A stretch of DNA of 38,019 nucleotides from Salinarimonadaceae bacterium (GCA_007693435.1 REDO01000089.1:1-38019); one strand, 5' to 3'; shown: positions 8,695-18,817, counted from the stretch's first letter. Made by a program: numbers and translations. Notes: a model not told the origin generated them from the sequence alone.

Positions 8695-9174
8695 ATGATC
8701 GCAACGCCGACATTTCCCGATCTCGCGGCCCTCGTGGTCGACGAGAGCCTGTACATCCGTCGCATACTTCGCGATATGCTCACGCGCGTCGGCATCAAGC
8801 GCATCATGGAGGCGCCGGATGGCGCCGAGGCGCTCGGCGTCCTCTCCGAGAGCAAGCCTGACCTCGTCATCCTCGACTGGGATCTCGCGATCCTCAGCGG
8901 GGAAGAGTTCATCCGCCTGACCCGCACTCCTGCGACGTCGCCCGCTCCTAGCGTTCCGATTATCGTGATGATGGGCAAGCCGCGCCGCTACATCGTCGAT
9001 CGCGCGATGTCTCTGGGCGTCAACGAGATCATTGCGAAGCCCTTTTCTCCGAAGGTTTTGTGGTCACGGCTCGACGAGGTGATCAACCGCCCGCGCCCCT
9101 ACATACAGGTCAAGGGATTGCTGCGTCCGTTGGCTCGTTCGACCGACGCTGTCGTGCAAAAGACTGCGGCCTGA
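8695..9174 (+). CDS. single-domain response regulator (CheY-like receiver)
   Basis: A 159-residue protein made of one receiver domain (about 8-130) and a short basic tail, with no output domain. Acidic residues D16-E17 (VVDES), phospho-acceptor D61 (VILDWD) and K116 (IIAKPFS) are present. The position that normally holds Thr/Ser before the active-site Lys, 22 residues upstream, is M94 in IIVMMGKP, so phosphorylation-driven switching may differ from CheY. No histidine kinase is adjacent. The ribosome site is poor (AGGA about 14 bases upstream), so the start is less certain than the frame. Confidence 0.85.
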   Translation: MIATPTFPDLAALVVDESLYIRRILRDMLTRVGIKRIMEAPDGAEALGVLSESKPDLVILDWDLAILSGEEFIRLTRTPATSPAPSVPIIVMMGKPRRYIVDRAMSLGVNEIIAKPFSPKVLWSRLDEVINRPRPYIQVKGLLRPLARSTDAVVQKTAA

Positions 9175-9289
9175 CGACCGCGGTCCAGCCTTGCCCCCAA
9201 CACGTCGCTTGGCATCGACGACGGCTAACTGTTAATCTTACGGCAAGTTGATCGGCTCGGTCGCGACCGGAGCCCGCGAGGATGATCTG

Positions 9290-10417
9290 TTGTCGGTGGA
9301 TGTGGGAGTAGTCGAGGCGCGCGGCGGGCCCGAAGCCGGCGACGGACCGCCCGTTGCGCGCGATGCGCGCACGGACGGCTCCGGAACGCTGCCCCGTCGT
9401 CACTGGCGTTCGCGTTCAAAAAAGGGGCGCTACCCTGCCTATGCGGCGCTCGATCTCGGCACCAACAATTGTCGCCTTCTGATCGCCGAACCTTCACGCG
9501 ATGGCTTTCGGGTTATCGACGCTTTTTCGCGTATCGTCCGGCTCGGCGAGGGGCTCGCTTCCTCCATCAAACTCAGTGATCCTGCGATGGAGCGCACGCT
9601 CGAGGCGTTGAAGATCTGTCGCGAGAAGATGGAGTATCGCGGCGTTCGTCGCGCCCGGCTCATAGCGACGGCGGCCTGTCGAATCGCAGACAATGCAGAC
9701 AGCTTCGTCGACCGCGTCATGGAGGAGATCGGGCTGGAACTCGAAATAGTCGATCGCCGCACGGAAGCGTTTCTGGCCGTGACCGGCTGTTCGAGTCTCG
9801 CCGATCCTCTGGCCCATTCCGTAATCGTCTTCGACATCGGAGGCGGCTCGACGGAGATTGCCTGGCTCGACGGTCAGGCGCGCAGCCCCCTATCCGATCC
9901 ATGCAAGAGAATACGGGCCTGGGATTCCCTGCCGGTCGGCGTGATCACGCTGGCTGAGCGCCATGGCGGCGTGGACGTGACCTCCGATGTTTTCGAGCGG
10001 ATGGTCGAAGAGGTTTCGGACCTTCTCGCGCCGTTCGTCGTGGCGGCCGGCTCCGCCGCCAACGCGCCGGATTTCCATCTGTTGGGGACTTCGGGCACCG
10101 TGACGACTCTCGGCGGCATCTTTTTGAAGCTCCCGCGCTACGACCGGCGGCGGGTCGACGGCCTCTGGATGAGCGATCTCGAGATCGAGGACGTCATCGA
10201 CGAACTCATAGCCATGGACTATGAGGGGCGCGCGTCCAGCCCCTGCGTCGGGCGCGAGCGCGCGGATCTCGTGCTCGCTGGTTGTGCGATCCTCGAGGGG
10301 ATTCGGCGGGCGTTTCCGTCTCCTCGACTTCGGATCGCTGATCGTGGGCTGCGGGAAGGCATATTGATGAACCTCATGCGGGAAGACGGCGTCTGGCGCC
10401 GCCGCAACGGCGGATGA
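9290..10417 (+). CDS. Ppx/GppA-family exopolyphosphatase / pppGpp phosphatase
   Basis: Enzyme of the ASKHA fold that releases phosphate from polyphosphate or converts pppGpp to ppGpp. Marks are ALDLGTNNCRLLIAE (phosphate-1 loop), RTEAFLAVTG, VFDIGGGSTEIAW (phosphate-2), GTSGTVTTLGGI, and a C-terminal segment RADLVLAGCAILEGI. It has only the two-lobed core, lacking the helical C-terminal domain of long Ppx enzymes. Start choice: TTG 9290, with GAGGA about seven bases upstream; GTG 9296 or 9302 are alternatives and would remove only a few residues of a basic, probably disordered, N-terminal stretch. It lies seven bases before rlmE, likely in one transcript. Confidence 0.9.
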   Translation: MSVDVGVVEARGGPEAGDGPPVARDARTDGSGTLPRRHWRSRSKKGRYPAYAALDLGTNNCRLLIAEPSRDGFRVIDAFSRIVRLGEGLASSIKLSDPAMERTLEALKICREKMEYRGVRRARLIATAACRIADNADSFVDRVMEEIGLELEIVDRRTEAFLAVTGCSSLADPLAHSVIVFDIGGGSTEIAWLDGQARSPLSDPCKRIRAWDSLPVGVITLAERHGGVDVTSDVFERMVEEVSDLLAPFVVAAGSAANAPDFHLLGTSGTVTTLGGIFLKLPRYDRRRVDGLWMSDLEIEDVIDELIAMDYEGRASSPCVGRERADLVLAGCAILEGIRRAFPSPRLRIADRGLREGILMNLMREDGVWRRRNGG

Positions 10418-10424
10418 TGCTCCA

Positions 10425-11150
10425 GTGACGGAAAAGAAGTCGACGCCGACGCGCGCACTGAAGGTCAAGCTGAAGACCGCGAAGAAGCGCACGCCCTCGT
10501 CGAAGCGCTGGCTCGAGCGCCAGTTGAATGATCCCTATGTCCTGCGCGCGAAACGCGAGGGGTATCGCTCCCGCGCGGCCTTCAAGCTGATCGAGATCGA
10601 CGAGAAGTTCCATTTTCTCAAACCCCGGCAGCGCATCATCGATCTCGGAGCGGCCCCAGGCGGCTGGTCTCAGGTCGCGGCGCGGAAGATCGGGCTCACT
10701 GGGGGTGGCTCATCGCGCGGAAAGATCGTCGGGATCGATCTTCTTCCTGTGGAGCCCATGCCGGGCGCCGAATTCATCCAGATGGACTTTCTCGCCGAAG
10801 ACGCGCCGGAGCGCCTGATCGCTCTCCTCGGAGGCCCTGCGGATGTCGTGCTGTCCGACATGGCGGCGAACGCCACGGGACACAAGAAGACCGATCATCT
10901 GCGAATCATGGGGCTGGCCGAGGCCGGGGCCGATTTCGCCCGATCCGTGCTCGCGCCGGGCGGTACGTATCTCGCGAAAGTGCTTCGTGGCGGCACCGAG
11001 AATTCGCTGCTTGCCGATCTCAAGCGCGATTTCGCTGTCGTCCGTCACTTCAAGCCCGCGGCGAGCCGAGCCGATTCAGCCGAGCTCTATGTTCTGGCGA
11101 CCGGGTTTCGCGGGGGCGATGCGAAAGCCGGGGATCCTGCGGACACATGA
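10425..11150 (+). CDS. rlmE: 23S rRNA (uridine-2'-O)-methyltransferase RlmE (FtsJ/RrmJ)
   Basis: SAM-dependent enzyme that 2'-O-methylates U2552 in the A loop of 23S rRNA at a late stage of 50S assembly. The 241-residue sequence has a Lys/Arg-rich N-terminal extension (about 30 residues), GYRSRAAFKL, SAM-binding DLGAAPGGWSQV, LSDMAANATGHKKTDH, LAKVLRGG and SAELYVLATGFRG. The K-D-K-E catalytic tetrad (K of AAFKL, D of LSDMA, K of LAKV, E of SAELY) is complete. It starts with GTG, the only suitable start after the preceding stop. It lies directly behind the Ppx/GppA gene, a pairing I recall from related alphaproteobacteria. Confidence 0.96.
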   Translation: MTEKKSTPTRALKVKLKTAKKRTPSSKRWLERQLNDPYVLRAKREGYRSRAAFKLIEIDEKFHFLKPRQRIIDLGAAPGGWSQVAARKIGLTGGGSSRGKIVGIDLLPVEPMPGAEFIQMDFLAEDAPERLIALLGGPADVVLSDMAANATGHKKTDHLRIMGLAEAGADFARSVLAPGGTYLAKVLRGGTENSLLADLKRDFAVVRHFKPAASRADSAELYVLATGFRGGDAKAGDPADT

Positions 11151-11187
11151 TCACGGATTCATGTGATCCTTTGATCATCGGATCATG
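11133..11187. repeat. cluster of five regularly spaced GATC sites
   Basis: GATC occurs at 11133, 11149, 11165, 11173 and 11181, that is at steps of 16, 16, 8 and 8 bases. CATGATC (11146-11152) and GATCATG (11181-11187) form an inverted repeat around the set, and GATTC (a CcrM-type GANTC site) lies inside. The cluster spans the rlmE stop and the start of the gap before the DUF350 gene. Function unknown; it could be a protein-binding region or transcript hairpin. Confidence 0.5.
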
Positions 11188-11271
11188 GCGCCGCGCCGTC
11201 TTTCCGGGCGTCGCTTTCCGCTCGAACCGCGTGTATGAGTGCGGCGAGGCCCGCACGAAAGGGAGGCGCTG

Positions 11272-11673
11272 GTGTTCTCATCGATCGCGAATCTGCCGGA
11301 GTTTTTGCTGTTCTTCCTGATGGCGGCGGCTCTCACGGCGATCTATCTGTTCGTCTACACGATGGCCACGGCTCACAACGAATTCGCGCTGATCCGCCAG
11401 AACGTCGTTTCCGCTGCCCTGTCGCTCGGATTGAGCCTCGTCGGTTTCGCATTGCCGCTGTCGAGCGCCGTCGTCTTCGCCACGACGATCGTTGATCTCG
11501 TGATCTGGGGCGGAGTGGCGATGATCGTTCAGATCGCGGCCTATTTCATCGTCCGCGTGATCATGCCCAATCTATCGCAGCGCATCGCCGCCGGAGAATT
11601 GTCGGCCGCTATCTTCGTCGGCGCCGTCTCGCTCTCCGCCGGCATCCTCAACGCTGCGGCGATGACCTTCTGA
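11272..11673 (+). CDS. DUF350 family membrane protein
   Basis: A 133-residue inner-membrane protein with four predicted helices (about 6-26, 44-64, 72-95 and 110-130), matching the DUF350/UPF0719 (YjfL-type) family of unknown function. The loop [13 protein letters not shown] after the first helix and [24 protein letters not shown] at the end are typical. GTG 11272 is preceded by GGGAGG five bases upstream; reading further back adds a charged tail in front of the first helix. It lies 22 bp before kdsA on the same strand, but no functional link is known. Confidence 0.85.
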   Translation: MFSSIANLPEFLLFFLMAAALTAIYLFVYTMATAHNEFALIRQNVVSAALSLGLSLVGFALPLSSAVVFATTIVDLVIWGGVAMIVQIAAYFIVRVIMPNLSQRIAAGELSAAIFVGAVSLSAGILNAAAMTF

Positions 11674-11695
11674 CGCGATCACGACAGGTTTGGAA

Positions 11696-12559
11696 ATGAA
11701 CGATACGCCCGAAAAGGCCAATGCGATCGTCGAGGTCGGCGAGGCGCGCAAGGCGCGCTTTGGCGCGAGGCTACCCATCGCCGTCATCGCCGGACCCTGC
11801 GCCATGGAGAGCCGCGAGCACGCCTTGGAGATGGCTCACGCGCTCCGGGAGATCGCGGAGCGCGTCGGTTTCGACCTCGTCTACAAGTCCTCCTTCGACA
11901 AGGCTAACCGTACGTCGATCGCCAGCGCGCGCGGGATAGGGCTCGACGCCGCCCTGCCGATTTTTGCGGAGGTGAAGGAGCGCTACGGGCTGCCGGTCCT
12001 GACCGATGTTCACGAGATCGACCAGTGCGCACAGGTGGCGGAAGTCGTCGATGTGCTGCAAATTCCCGCCTTTCTCTGCCGCCAGACCGATCTTCTCATC
12101 GCGGCGGCGCGGACGGGCAGGGTGGTCAACGTCAAGAAGGGGCAGTTCCTCGCTCCCTGGGACATGGCCAACGTCGCAGCCAAGGTCGTCGCGGCCGGCA
12201 ATCCCAACGTCATGGTGACCGAGCGCGGCGCCTCCTTCGGTTACAACACGCTCGTCTCGGACATGCGGTCCCTGCCCATCATGGCGCGGACGACGGGCGC
12301 GCCCGTGATCTTCGACGCCACGCATTCCGTCCAGCAGCCCGGCGGGCAGGGCGCGACTTCGGGCGGGCAGCGGGAATTCGTGCCCGTGCTCGCACGGGCG
12401 GCGGTCGCAGTCGGCGTCGCGGGTCTGTTCATCGAAACACATCCCGATCCGGATCATGCCCCATCCGACGGCCCGAACATGGTGCCGCTGGCCGAATTCG
12501 AGAAATTGATGCGCGATCTCATTGCCTTGGATCAACTTGTCAAACCGATGATTGAATGA
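11696..12559 (+). CDS. kdsA: 3-deoxy-8-phosphooctulonate synthase KdsA
   Basis: Condenses phosphoenolpyruvate with arabinose 5-phosphate to KDO 8-phosphate for lipopolysaccharide inner core. The 287 residues include IAGPCAMES (32-39 region), [77 protein letters not shown] and [17 protein letters not shown]35 in AGPC replaces the Asn of the E. coli enzyme, marking it as the metal-dependent class. The ATG has AGG eight bases upstream. Its substrate PEP is the product of enolase, encoded 2 kb away, although the two genes are probably in separate transcripts. Confidence 0.97.
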   Translation: MNDTPEKANAIVEVGEARKARFGARLPIAVIAGPCAMESREHALEMAHALREIAERVGFDLVYKSSFDKANRTSIASARGIGLDAALPIFAEVKERYGLPVLTDVHEIDQCAQVAEVVDVLQIPAFLCRQTDLLIAAARTGRVVNVKKGQFLAPWDMANVAAKVVAAGNPNVMVTERGASFGYNTLVSDMRSLPIMARTTGAPVIFDATHSVQQPGGQGATSGGQREFVPVLARAAVAVGVAGLFIETHPDPDHAPSDGPNMVPLAEFEKLMRDLIALDQLVKPMIE

Positions 12560-12665
12560 ACTTGGGGGCGGGCCATGCGCATGCCGCATGGCCTGTCACT
12601 CGCGCCGCGCGCGCGCCTTGGCTAATCTGGCGTCGGGCGGATCCTCCGCCGGGGATTTCGTCTCG

Positions 12666-13868
12666 ATGCCGCCACCGCCTGCGGACGCCCATTCCGTCCG
12701 CCTCGTCATCATCATTCTGTCGATCGCCGGATTCGCCAGCACCTATGCCGGGCGCGCCGTCGATCCGATGGTCAACGACATCGCCCTGGATCTCGCCGCC
12801 CCCGCCGCAACGATCGCGCTTCTGTCGACCGCTTTCGCGCTGCCCTATGCGCTGGTCCAACCGATCCTCGGTCCCGTCGGTGACGCGCTCGGCAAGATTC
12901 GCGTCATGCGCTTCTGCCTCGCGATGCTGTTTCTGGCGCTGGCGGGCTCGGCGTTCATGCCCGATGAGAAGAGCCTGTTCTTCATGCGCGCCCTTTCCGG
13001 GGTCGCTGCGGGCGGCGTAATCCCGCTCGCGCTGGCGATGATCGGCGACCGGGTGGCGCTGGAAGGCCGTCAGGTGGCGCTGAGCCGATTCCTGATGGCG
13101 GTGATACTCGGTCAGCTCGCCGGAGCGTCGCTTTCCGGCGCCATGACCGATCTCGTCGGTTGGCGCGCCGTGCTCCTGTTCACAGCGGCCGTCGCCGGCG
13201 CCGCCTTTTTCGCCGCGACCTTCAGCTTGCGGGGCGGCGTTGAACCCACTGCGCCGTTCAGCCTCGCCACCGCGATCACGCGCTACAGGGCGCTCCTCGC
13301 CAATCCACGGGGCAGGGCCCTGTTCAGCCTCGTCTTCGTCGAGGCGATCGCGACGCTCGCCGTGATCCCGTTCGTGGCGCCGATACTCGCGTCGCGCGAA
13401 GCCGGCGGCGCCTTGGAGGCAGGGCTCGCGTTGACGGGGTTCGCTGTCGGCGGCCTCCTCTATACCGGGTTCGTCAGGATCTTCGTGCGTCGCCTCGGGC
13501 TCTACGGCATGGTGATCATCGGCGGGATCTCCAGCGCGGCGGCGCTTGTGACGATCGCGTTGGCCCTCGACTGGCGGATCATGGCCGTCGGCCTGCTTCT
13601 GCTCGGCTTCGGCTTTTACATGATGCACAATACGTTTCAGGTGCAGGTTACGGAGCTTTCGCCGGAGGCGCGCGGCTCGGCCGTGGCGCTGCACGCCTGT
13701 TCCTACTTCTTCGGCGTCGCGGTCGGGCCGGTGATCTTCAAATACGCGTCGCTTGCTTTCGGCGAGATCGCGACGCTCGTCTTCTTCGCCCTTCTCATCA
13801 CCTGTCTGGGCGTGTTCGCAGCCTGGATCCTCGCCAGAACCACGTCCCCTCAGCCGCGCGCGCGGTAG
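12666..13868 (+). CDS. MFS transporter
   Basis: A 400-residue membrane protein with about twelve hydrophobic helices and the major facilitator layout: first half 12TM repeat with the loop [11 protein letters not shown] after helix 2 (variant of the MFS signature GxxxDrxGrr), a central hydrophilic loop (about 190-215) and a second set of six helices. It resembles putative drug or sugar efflux members (DHA type), but the substrate cannot be assigned. The start is ATG 12666 ([12 protein letters not shown]), ten bases after GGGGA. An earlier TTG would add a Cys/Arg-rich tail. Its 3' end overlaps the convergent queF by 19 bp. Confidence 0.88.
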   Translation: MPPPPADAHSVRLVIIILSIAGFASTYAGRAVDPMVNDIALDLAAPAATIALLSTAFALPYALVQPILGPVGDALGKIRVMRFCLAMLFLALAGSAFMPDEKSLFFMRALSGVAAGGVIPLALAMIGDRVALEGRQVALSRFLMAVILGQLAGASLSGAMTDLVGWRAVLLFTAAVAGAAFFAATFSLRGGVEPTAPFSLATAITRYRALLANPRGRALFSLVFVEAIATLAVIPFVAPILASREAGGALEAGLALTGFAVGGLLYTGFVRIFVRRLGLYGMVIIGGISSAAALVTIALALDWRIMAVGLLLLGFGFYMMHNTFQVQVTELSPEARGSAVALHACSYFFGVAVGPVIFKYASLAFGEIATLVFFALLITCLGVFAAWILARTTSPQPRAR

Positions 13869-14305
13869 GCCGCGACGCCCTGATCGGGCAGCCAGAGGTT
13901 CGCCGGGGGCTGACCGACGCTCCAGAAAACGTCGATCGGGATCCCGCCTCGCGGATACCAGTAGCCGCCGATGCGCAGAAACTTCGGTTCGAGCAATTCG
14001 GCGAGGCGCTTGCCGATCGCGACGGTGCAATCCTCGTGAAAGGCGCCATGGTTGCGGAAGGACGTGAGATAGAGCTTCAGCGATTTCGACTCGACCAGCC
14101 ATGGGCCCGGCACATAGTCGATCACCAGAATCGCGAAGTCGGGCTGGCCGGTGACCGGGCAGATCGACGTGAATTCCGGGCAGGTGAAGCGGGCCACGTA
14201 GTCGCTGCCTTCATGCGGATTGGGCACGCGGTCAAGGCGCGCCTCTTCAGGCGATGCTGGCGTGTCGGCGGCTTGCCCGAGCTGAAGGCCGGTTGCATCG
14301 ATCAT
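13850..14305 (-). CDS. queF: NADPH-dependent preQ0 reductase QueF
   Basis: Reduces 7-cyano-7-deazaguanine (preQ0) to preQ1 in queuosine biosynthesis. At 151 residues it is the short, unimodular type. The active-site Cys49 ([15 protein letters not shown]) and Asp56 have the same seven-residue spacing as in the Bacillus enzyme, and the QueF motif ESKSLKLYL (72-80) binds NADPH. FHEDCT and [13 protein letters not shown] complete the family pattern. The ATG is preceded by AAGGAGCG. No other queuosine gene is nearby; the last codons overlap the end of the MFS gene on the other strand. Confidence 0.96.
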   Translation of the reverse strand: MIDATGLQLGQAADTPASPEEARLDRVPNPHEGSDYVARFTCPEFTSICPVTGQPDFAILVIDYVPGPWLVESKSLKLYLTSFRNHGAFHEDCTVAIGKRLAELLEPKFLRIGGYWYPRGGIPIDVFWSVGQPPANLWLPDQGVAAYRARG

Positions 14306-14432
14306 GGCGTCGCTCCTTGTGTCCTGTCGGCGCCGTAGCGCGGCCTGGCGGCGCTATGGCCTGAGCGCGCCGCGTCGTCAATTGCGCCGCGACGCCGCAA
14401 TGAGGCCTTGCGTCCCGCGCTCCTTGGCCTAA

Positions 14433-15758
<1,326 letters not shown>

Positions 15759-15781
15759 CTTGTTTCGCTAACGCGTATTTA

Positions 15782-15810
15782 ACCATGGCGCCTCAACATG
15801 GCGCCATGGT
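15782..15810 (+). promoter_or_regulatory. hairpin covering both candidate start codons of the DivIC-like gene
   Basis: ACCATGGCGCC (15782-15792) and GGCGCCATGGT (15800-15810) form a perfect 11-bp inverted repeat with loop TCAACAT. The in-frame ATG codons at 15785 and 15806 lie one in each arm. No T run follows, so it is not a classic terminator for eno. TTAACCAT (15779-15786), resembling a CtrA half-site, overlaps its left edge. Confidence 0.5.
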
Positions 15811-16126
15811 CGTCAAAGCCCGAACCCGATCCATCTTCTTTCCCCTCGCGCTCATCTGCGCGTCTGCGCTCGCGGTCGCCTATTTCCTGCATCACGCGGA
15901 GGTCGGTCAGCGCGGCCTCGAGGCCAAGCGCGAACTCAACGCGCAAATGACCGAGGCGCGTGAGGAACTGGCGCTGCTTCAACGCCAGCGCGAGGAATGG
16001 GAGCGACGCATCGCGCTCGTCAGGAGCGATCAGATCGATCGAGATCTCATCGAGGAGCAGGCCAGAACGATGCTGGGGCGGGTTCATCGCAACGATGTGG
16101 TGATCCTCACCGGTCCGTCGGATTGA
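15806..16126 (+). CDS. FtsB/DivIC-type septum formation initiator protein
   Basis: A 106-residue bitopic membrane protein: short basic N-terminus (MVVKARTRS), one membrane helix (about 10-27, FFPLALICASALAVAYFL) and a periplasmic coiled coil (about 38-75) ending in the EEQARTMLGR segment found in the family. Members bridge FtsL and FtsQ in the divisome. The location between eno and pdhA is the standard one in alphaproteobacteria, and in many other proteobacteria ftsB also follows eno. Start: ATG 15806 matches relatives that begin M-V-V; ATG 15785 would add seven residues. Neither has a clear ribosome site and both fall in a hairpin. Confidence 0.85.
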   Translation: MVVKARTRSIFFPLALICASALAVAYFLHHAEVGQRGLEAKRELNAQMTEAREELALLQRQREEWERRIALVRSDQIDRDLIEEQARTMLGRVHRNDVVILTGPSD

Positions 16127-16137
16127 CCTTCGATCAA

Positions 16138-16164
16138 TTGATTAACTGAAATCGAGTTAATCAA
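16138..16164. promoter_or_regulatory. perfect inverted repeat upstream of pdhA (candidate operator)
   Basis: TTGATTAACT (16138-16147) and AGTTAATCAA (16155-16164) are exact reverse complements separated by seven bases. It lies about 130 bp before pdhA and just after the DivIC-like stop codon, in an AT-rich stretch unlike the surrounding DNA. No T run follows, which argues against a terminator; the shape fits a dimeric transcription factor site. The regulator is not identifiable here. Confidence 0.45.
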
Positions 16165-16193
16165 AGATTCATCCGAAAAATCAGTTACTTAAA

Positions 16194-16208
16194 TTTGCTG
16201 CACTGCGG
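16194..16208. promoter_or_regulatory. TGC-rich box in the pdhA leader
   Basis: TTTGCTGCACTGCGG resembles the reverse-strand reading of the box at 533-553 (TTTGCTGCAGTGC), with 12 of 13 positions shared. TGC-rich motifs of the form CTGC-N3-GCAG are known for PhaR, the PHA-responsive repressor. Both boxes fit with one mismatch. No phaR gene is in the window, so the assignment is inference. Confidence 0.35.
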
Positions 16209-16291
16209 CCTTGTACGCGTTTGCACCGCTCGCTTTTCAACTTTCGTTGGAGTAATAATCCATCGAATGAAGAATTGCCTCGGAGGATTGA

Positions 16292-17335
16292 ATGGCTGCT
16301 GCAGCCCGTAAATCTGCGGGCGCTGCGTCCAAGCCCGCCAAGAGCGGCGCGCGACGCGGCCCCAAGAACACCCCGTCCTTCAACAAGGAAGAAGAGCTCC
16401 ACGCCTATCGCGAGATGCTGCTCATCCGGCGCTTCGAGGAAAAGTCTGGCCAAATGTACGGGATGGGGCTCATCGGCGGCTTCTGCCACCTGTATATCGG
16501 GCAGGAAGCCGTCGTCGTCGGCATGCAGATGGCCTCCAAAGACGGGGATCAGGTGATCACAGGATATCGTGATCACGGGCATATGCTGGTTACGGGCATG
16601 GACCCCAAGGGCGTCCTCGCCGAGCTTACCGGCCGTCGCGGCGGATATTCGCGCGGCAAGGGCGGTTCGATGCACATGTTCTCCAAGGAGAAGCACTTCT
16701 ACGGCGGACACGGCATCGTCGGCGCGCAGGTTTCGCTCGGGACGGGACTTGCTTTCGCCAATCGATACCGTGAGAACGGCTCCGTATCCCTGACCTATTT
16801 CGGCGATGGCGCAGCCAATCAGGGCCAAGTCTACGAGAGCTTCAACATGGCGGCGCTCTGGAAGCTGCCCGTCGTCTACGTGATCGAGAACAACCGCTAC
16901 GCCATGGGAACGTCGGTGTCGCGCGCCGCCGCGCAGACGGATTTCTCGAAGCGTGGCCTGTCCTTCAACATCCCCGGCGAACAGGTCGACGGCATGGATG
17001 TGCGGGCGGTCAGGGAGGCCGGCGCTCGGGCCATCGAGCACGCCCGCTCGGGCGAGGGCCCCTTCATCCTCGAGATGCTGACCTATCGCTATCGCGGACA
17101 TTCGATGTCCGACCCGGCGAAGTACCGCACCAAGGACGAAGTCACGCGGATGCGCGAGGAGCAGGACCCGATCGAACAGGTCCGCCGTCGCCTGCTCGGC
17201 GAGTGGTCTCTGGCGGAGGACGAACTGAAGGCCATCGACGGCGAGATCCGCAAGATCGTCAACGAGGCCGCCGACTTCGCCACCAATGATCCCGAGCCCG
17301 ATCCGTCCGAACTCTGGACCGACATCCTGCTCTGA
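16292..17335 (+). CDS. pdhA: pyruvate dehydrogenase E1 component, alpha subunit
   Basis: Thiamine-diphosphate subunit that decarboxylates pyruvate and, with PdhB, loads acetyl groups on lipoyl domains. The 347-residue protein has a basic Ala/Lys-rich extension (about 1-28), then [41 protein letters not shown] and HGIVGAQV. The TPP motif begins GDGAANQGQ (171-179) and ends at [10 protein letters not shown] about 28 residues later. The phosphorylation-loop region [11 protein letters not shown] is also conserved. A strong GGAGGA (16282-16287) precedes the ATG. It is the first gene of a pdhA-pdhB-DUF5076-pdhC group; the 165-bp upstream gap carries the palindrome and TGC box. Confidence 0.98.
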   Translation: MAAAARKSAGAASKPAKSGARRGPKNTPSFNKEEELHAYREMLLIRRFEEKSGQMYGMGLIGGFCHLYIGQEAVVVGMQMASKDGDQVITGYRDHGHMLVTGMDPKGVLAELTGRRGGYSRGKGGSMHMFSKEKHFYGGHGIVGAQVSLGTGLAFANRYRENGSVSLTYFGDGAANQGQVYESFNMAALWKLPVVYVIENNRYAMGTSVSRAAAQTDFSKRGLSFNIPGEQVDGMDVRAVREAGARAIEHARSGEGPFILEMLTYRYRGHSMSDPAKYRTKDEVTRMREEQDPIEQVRRRLLGEWSLAEDELKAIDGEIRKIVNEAADFATNDPEPDPSELWTDILL

Positions 17336-17393
17336 TCATCCGACAACCCGTCGCGCTTGGGATAGCGCGTGCTTAGCGAAGAGCTTTGAGCCC

Positions 17394-18812
17394 ATGCCCA
17401 TCGACGTATTGATGCCCGCCCTGTCGCCGACCATGGAGCAGGGAAAATTGGCCAAATGGCTGAAAAAGGAAGGCGATTCCGTCAAGTCCGGCGATATCCT
17501 CGCCGAGATCGAGACGGACAAGGCCACGATGGAGATCGAAGCGGTGGACGAAGGCGTCCTCGCCAAGATCCTCGTCGATGACGGCGCCGAGAACGTCGCC
17601 GTCAACACGCCGATCGCGATCATCGCCGCCGAGGGCGAGGATGTCGCAAGCGCCGCCGCAGGCGCTTCGTCGGCTCCGGCCCCCGCCGCCGAGCCTTCCG
17701 CCGAGCCTGCCCCAGAGCCTGCCGCCGAACCTCCTCCCGAAGCGCCTCCGGGTTCGGCTCCGGCCTCCCCGGCTATCGCGCGATCGGCATCCGCCTATGA
17801 CGCCGGCTCCGAGGTTCCGGAAGGAACCGAGATGGTGGAGCAGACCGTCCGTGAGGCATTGCGGGACGCGATGGCGGAGGAGATGCGTCGGGAAGAGAGC
17901 GTCTATGTGATCGGTGAGGAAGTCGCCGAGTACCAGGGCGCCTACAAGGTCACGCAGGGGCTTCTGCAGGAGTTCGGCGCCCGCCGCGTCGTCGACACCC
18001 CGATCACCGAGCATGGCTTCACCGGCCTCGCCGTCGGCTCGGCGTTCGCCGGATTGCGGCCGATCGTGGAGTTCATGACCTTCAACTTCGCCATGCAGGC
18101 GATCGACCAGATCATCAACTCGGCCGCCAAGACGCTCTACATGTCAGGCGGGCAGTTGGGCTGCCCGATCGTTTTCCGCGGGCCGAACGGCGCCGCCTCG
18201 CGCGTCGCCGCCCAGCACAGCCACGATTACGCGGCCTGGTATTCGAACGTGCCCGGCCTCAAGGTGGTGATGCCCTACACTGCGGCTGACGCGAAGGGGC
18301 TTCTCAAGAGCGCGATCCGCGACCCCAACCCCGTTATTTTCCTCGAAAACGAGATCCTCTACGGCCAGACCTTCCCGGTCCCGAAGCTCGACGACTTCAC
18401 TGTTCCGATCGGCAAGGCGCGGATCCATCGCCAAGGCGACGACGTTACGATCGTCTCGTTCGGCATCGGCATGACCTACGCAGTGAAAGCCGCCGAGGAG
18501 CTCGCCAAGGAAGGGATCGAGGCCGAGGTGATCGATCTGCGCACCATCCGTCCGATGGACACCGAGACGGTGATCGCCTCCGTGATCAAGACCGGGCGGT
18601 GCGTCGCGGTCGAGGAGGGCTTCCCCCAATCCGGCGTCACCGCCGAGATCGCGATGCGGATCATGGAGGCTGCGTTCGACTATCTCGACGCGCCGGTCGT
18701 GCGCGTCACGGGCAAGGACGTCCCGATGCCCTACGCCGCCAACCTCGAAAAACTCGCCCTGCCGACCGTCGCCGAAGTGGTGCAGGCGGCGAAGGCTGTC
18801 TGCTACAAGTGA
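17394..18812 (+). CDS. pdhB: pyruvate dehydrogenase E1 component, beta subunit with N-terminal lipoyl domain
   Basis: The 472-residue protein joins a lipoyl domain (1-78, attachment Lys43 in ETDKATME) through an Ala/Pro/Glu-rich flexible linker (about 84-140) to the E1-beta core (about 144-472). Core marks are [63 protein letters not shown] and [18 protein letters not shown] lipoyl domain on E1-beta is known in alphaproteobacteria and gives the complex an additional swinging arm. The start ATG has only a weak GAG upstream, but the [14 protein letters not shown] terminus fixes it. It follows pdhA by 58 bp. Confidence 0.98.
   Translation: MPIDVLMPALSPTMEQGKLAKWLKKEGDSVKSGDILAEIETDKATMEIEAVDEGVLAKILVDDGAENVAVNTPIAIIAAEGEDVASAAAGASSAPAPAAEPSAEPAPEPAAEPPPEAPPGSAPASPAIARSASAYDAGSEVPEGTEMVEQTVREALRDAMAEEMRREESVYVIGEEVAEYQGAYKVTQGLLQEFGARRVVDTPITEHGFTGLAVGSAFAGLRPIVEFMTFNFAMQAIDQIINSAAKTLYMSGGQLGCPIVFRGPNGAASRVAAQHSHDYAAWYSNVPGLKVVMPYTAADAKGLLKSAIRDPNPVIFLENEILYGQTFPVPKLDDFTVPIGKARIHRQGDDVTIVSFGIGMTYAVKAAEELAKEGIEAEVIDLRTIRPMDTETVIASVIKTGRCVAVEEGFPQSGVTAEIAMRIMEAAFDYLDAPVVRVTGKDVPMPYAANLEKLALPTVAEVVQAAKAVCYK
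17466..17533 (+). repeat. direct repeat A: lipoyl-coding segment in pdhB
   Basis: These 68 bases match 19211-19278 in pdhC with two mismatches; the last 38 bases (17496-17533) are identical. Both encode the region around the lipoylated lysine. Confidence 0.85.
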
Positions 18813-18817
18813 CGCCG

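Noticed and set aside
12540-14102. A 520-codon frame opposite the MFS gene, running through queF in another frame
   Set aside because: Composition is typical of antisense GC-rich DNA (Arg/Glu/His-rich), and both real genes are well supported.
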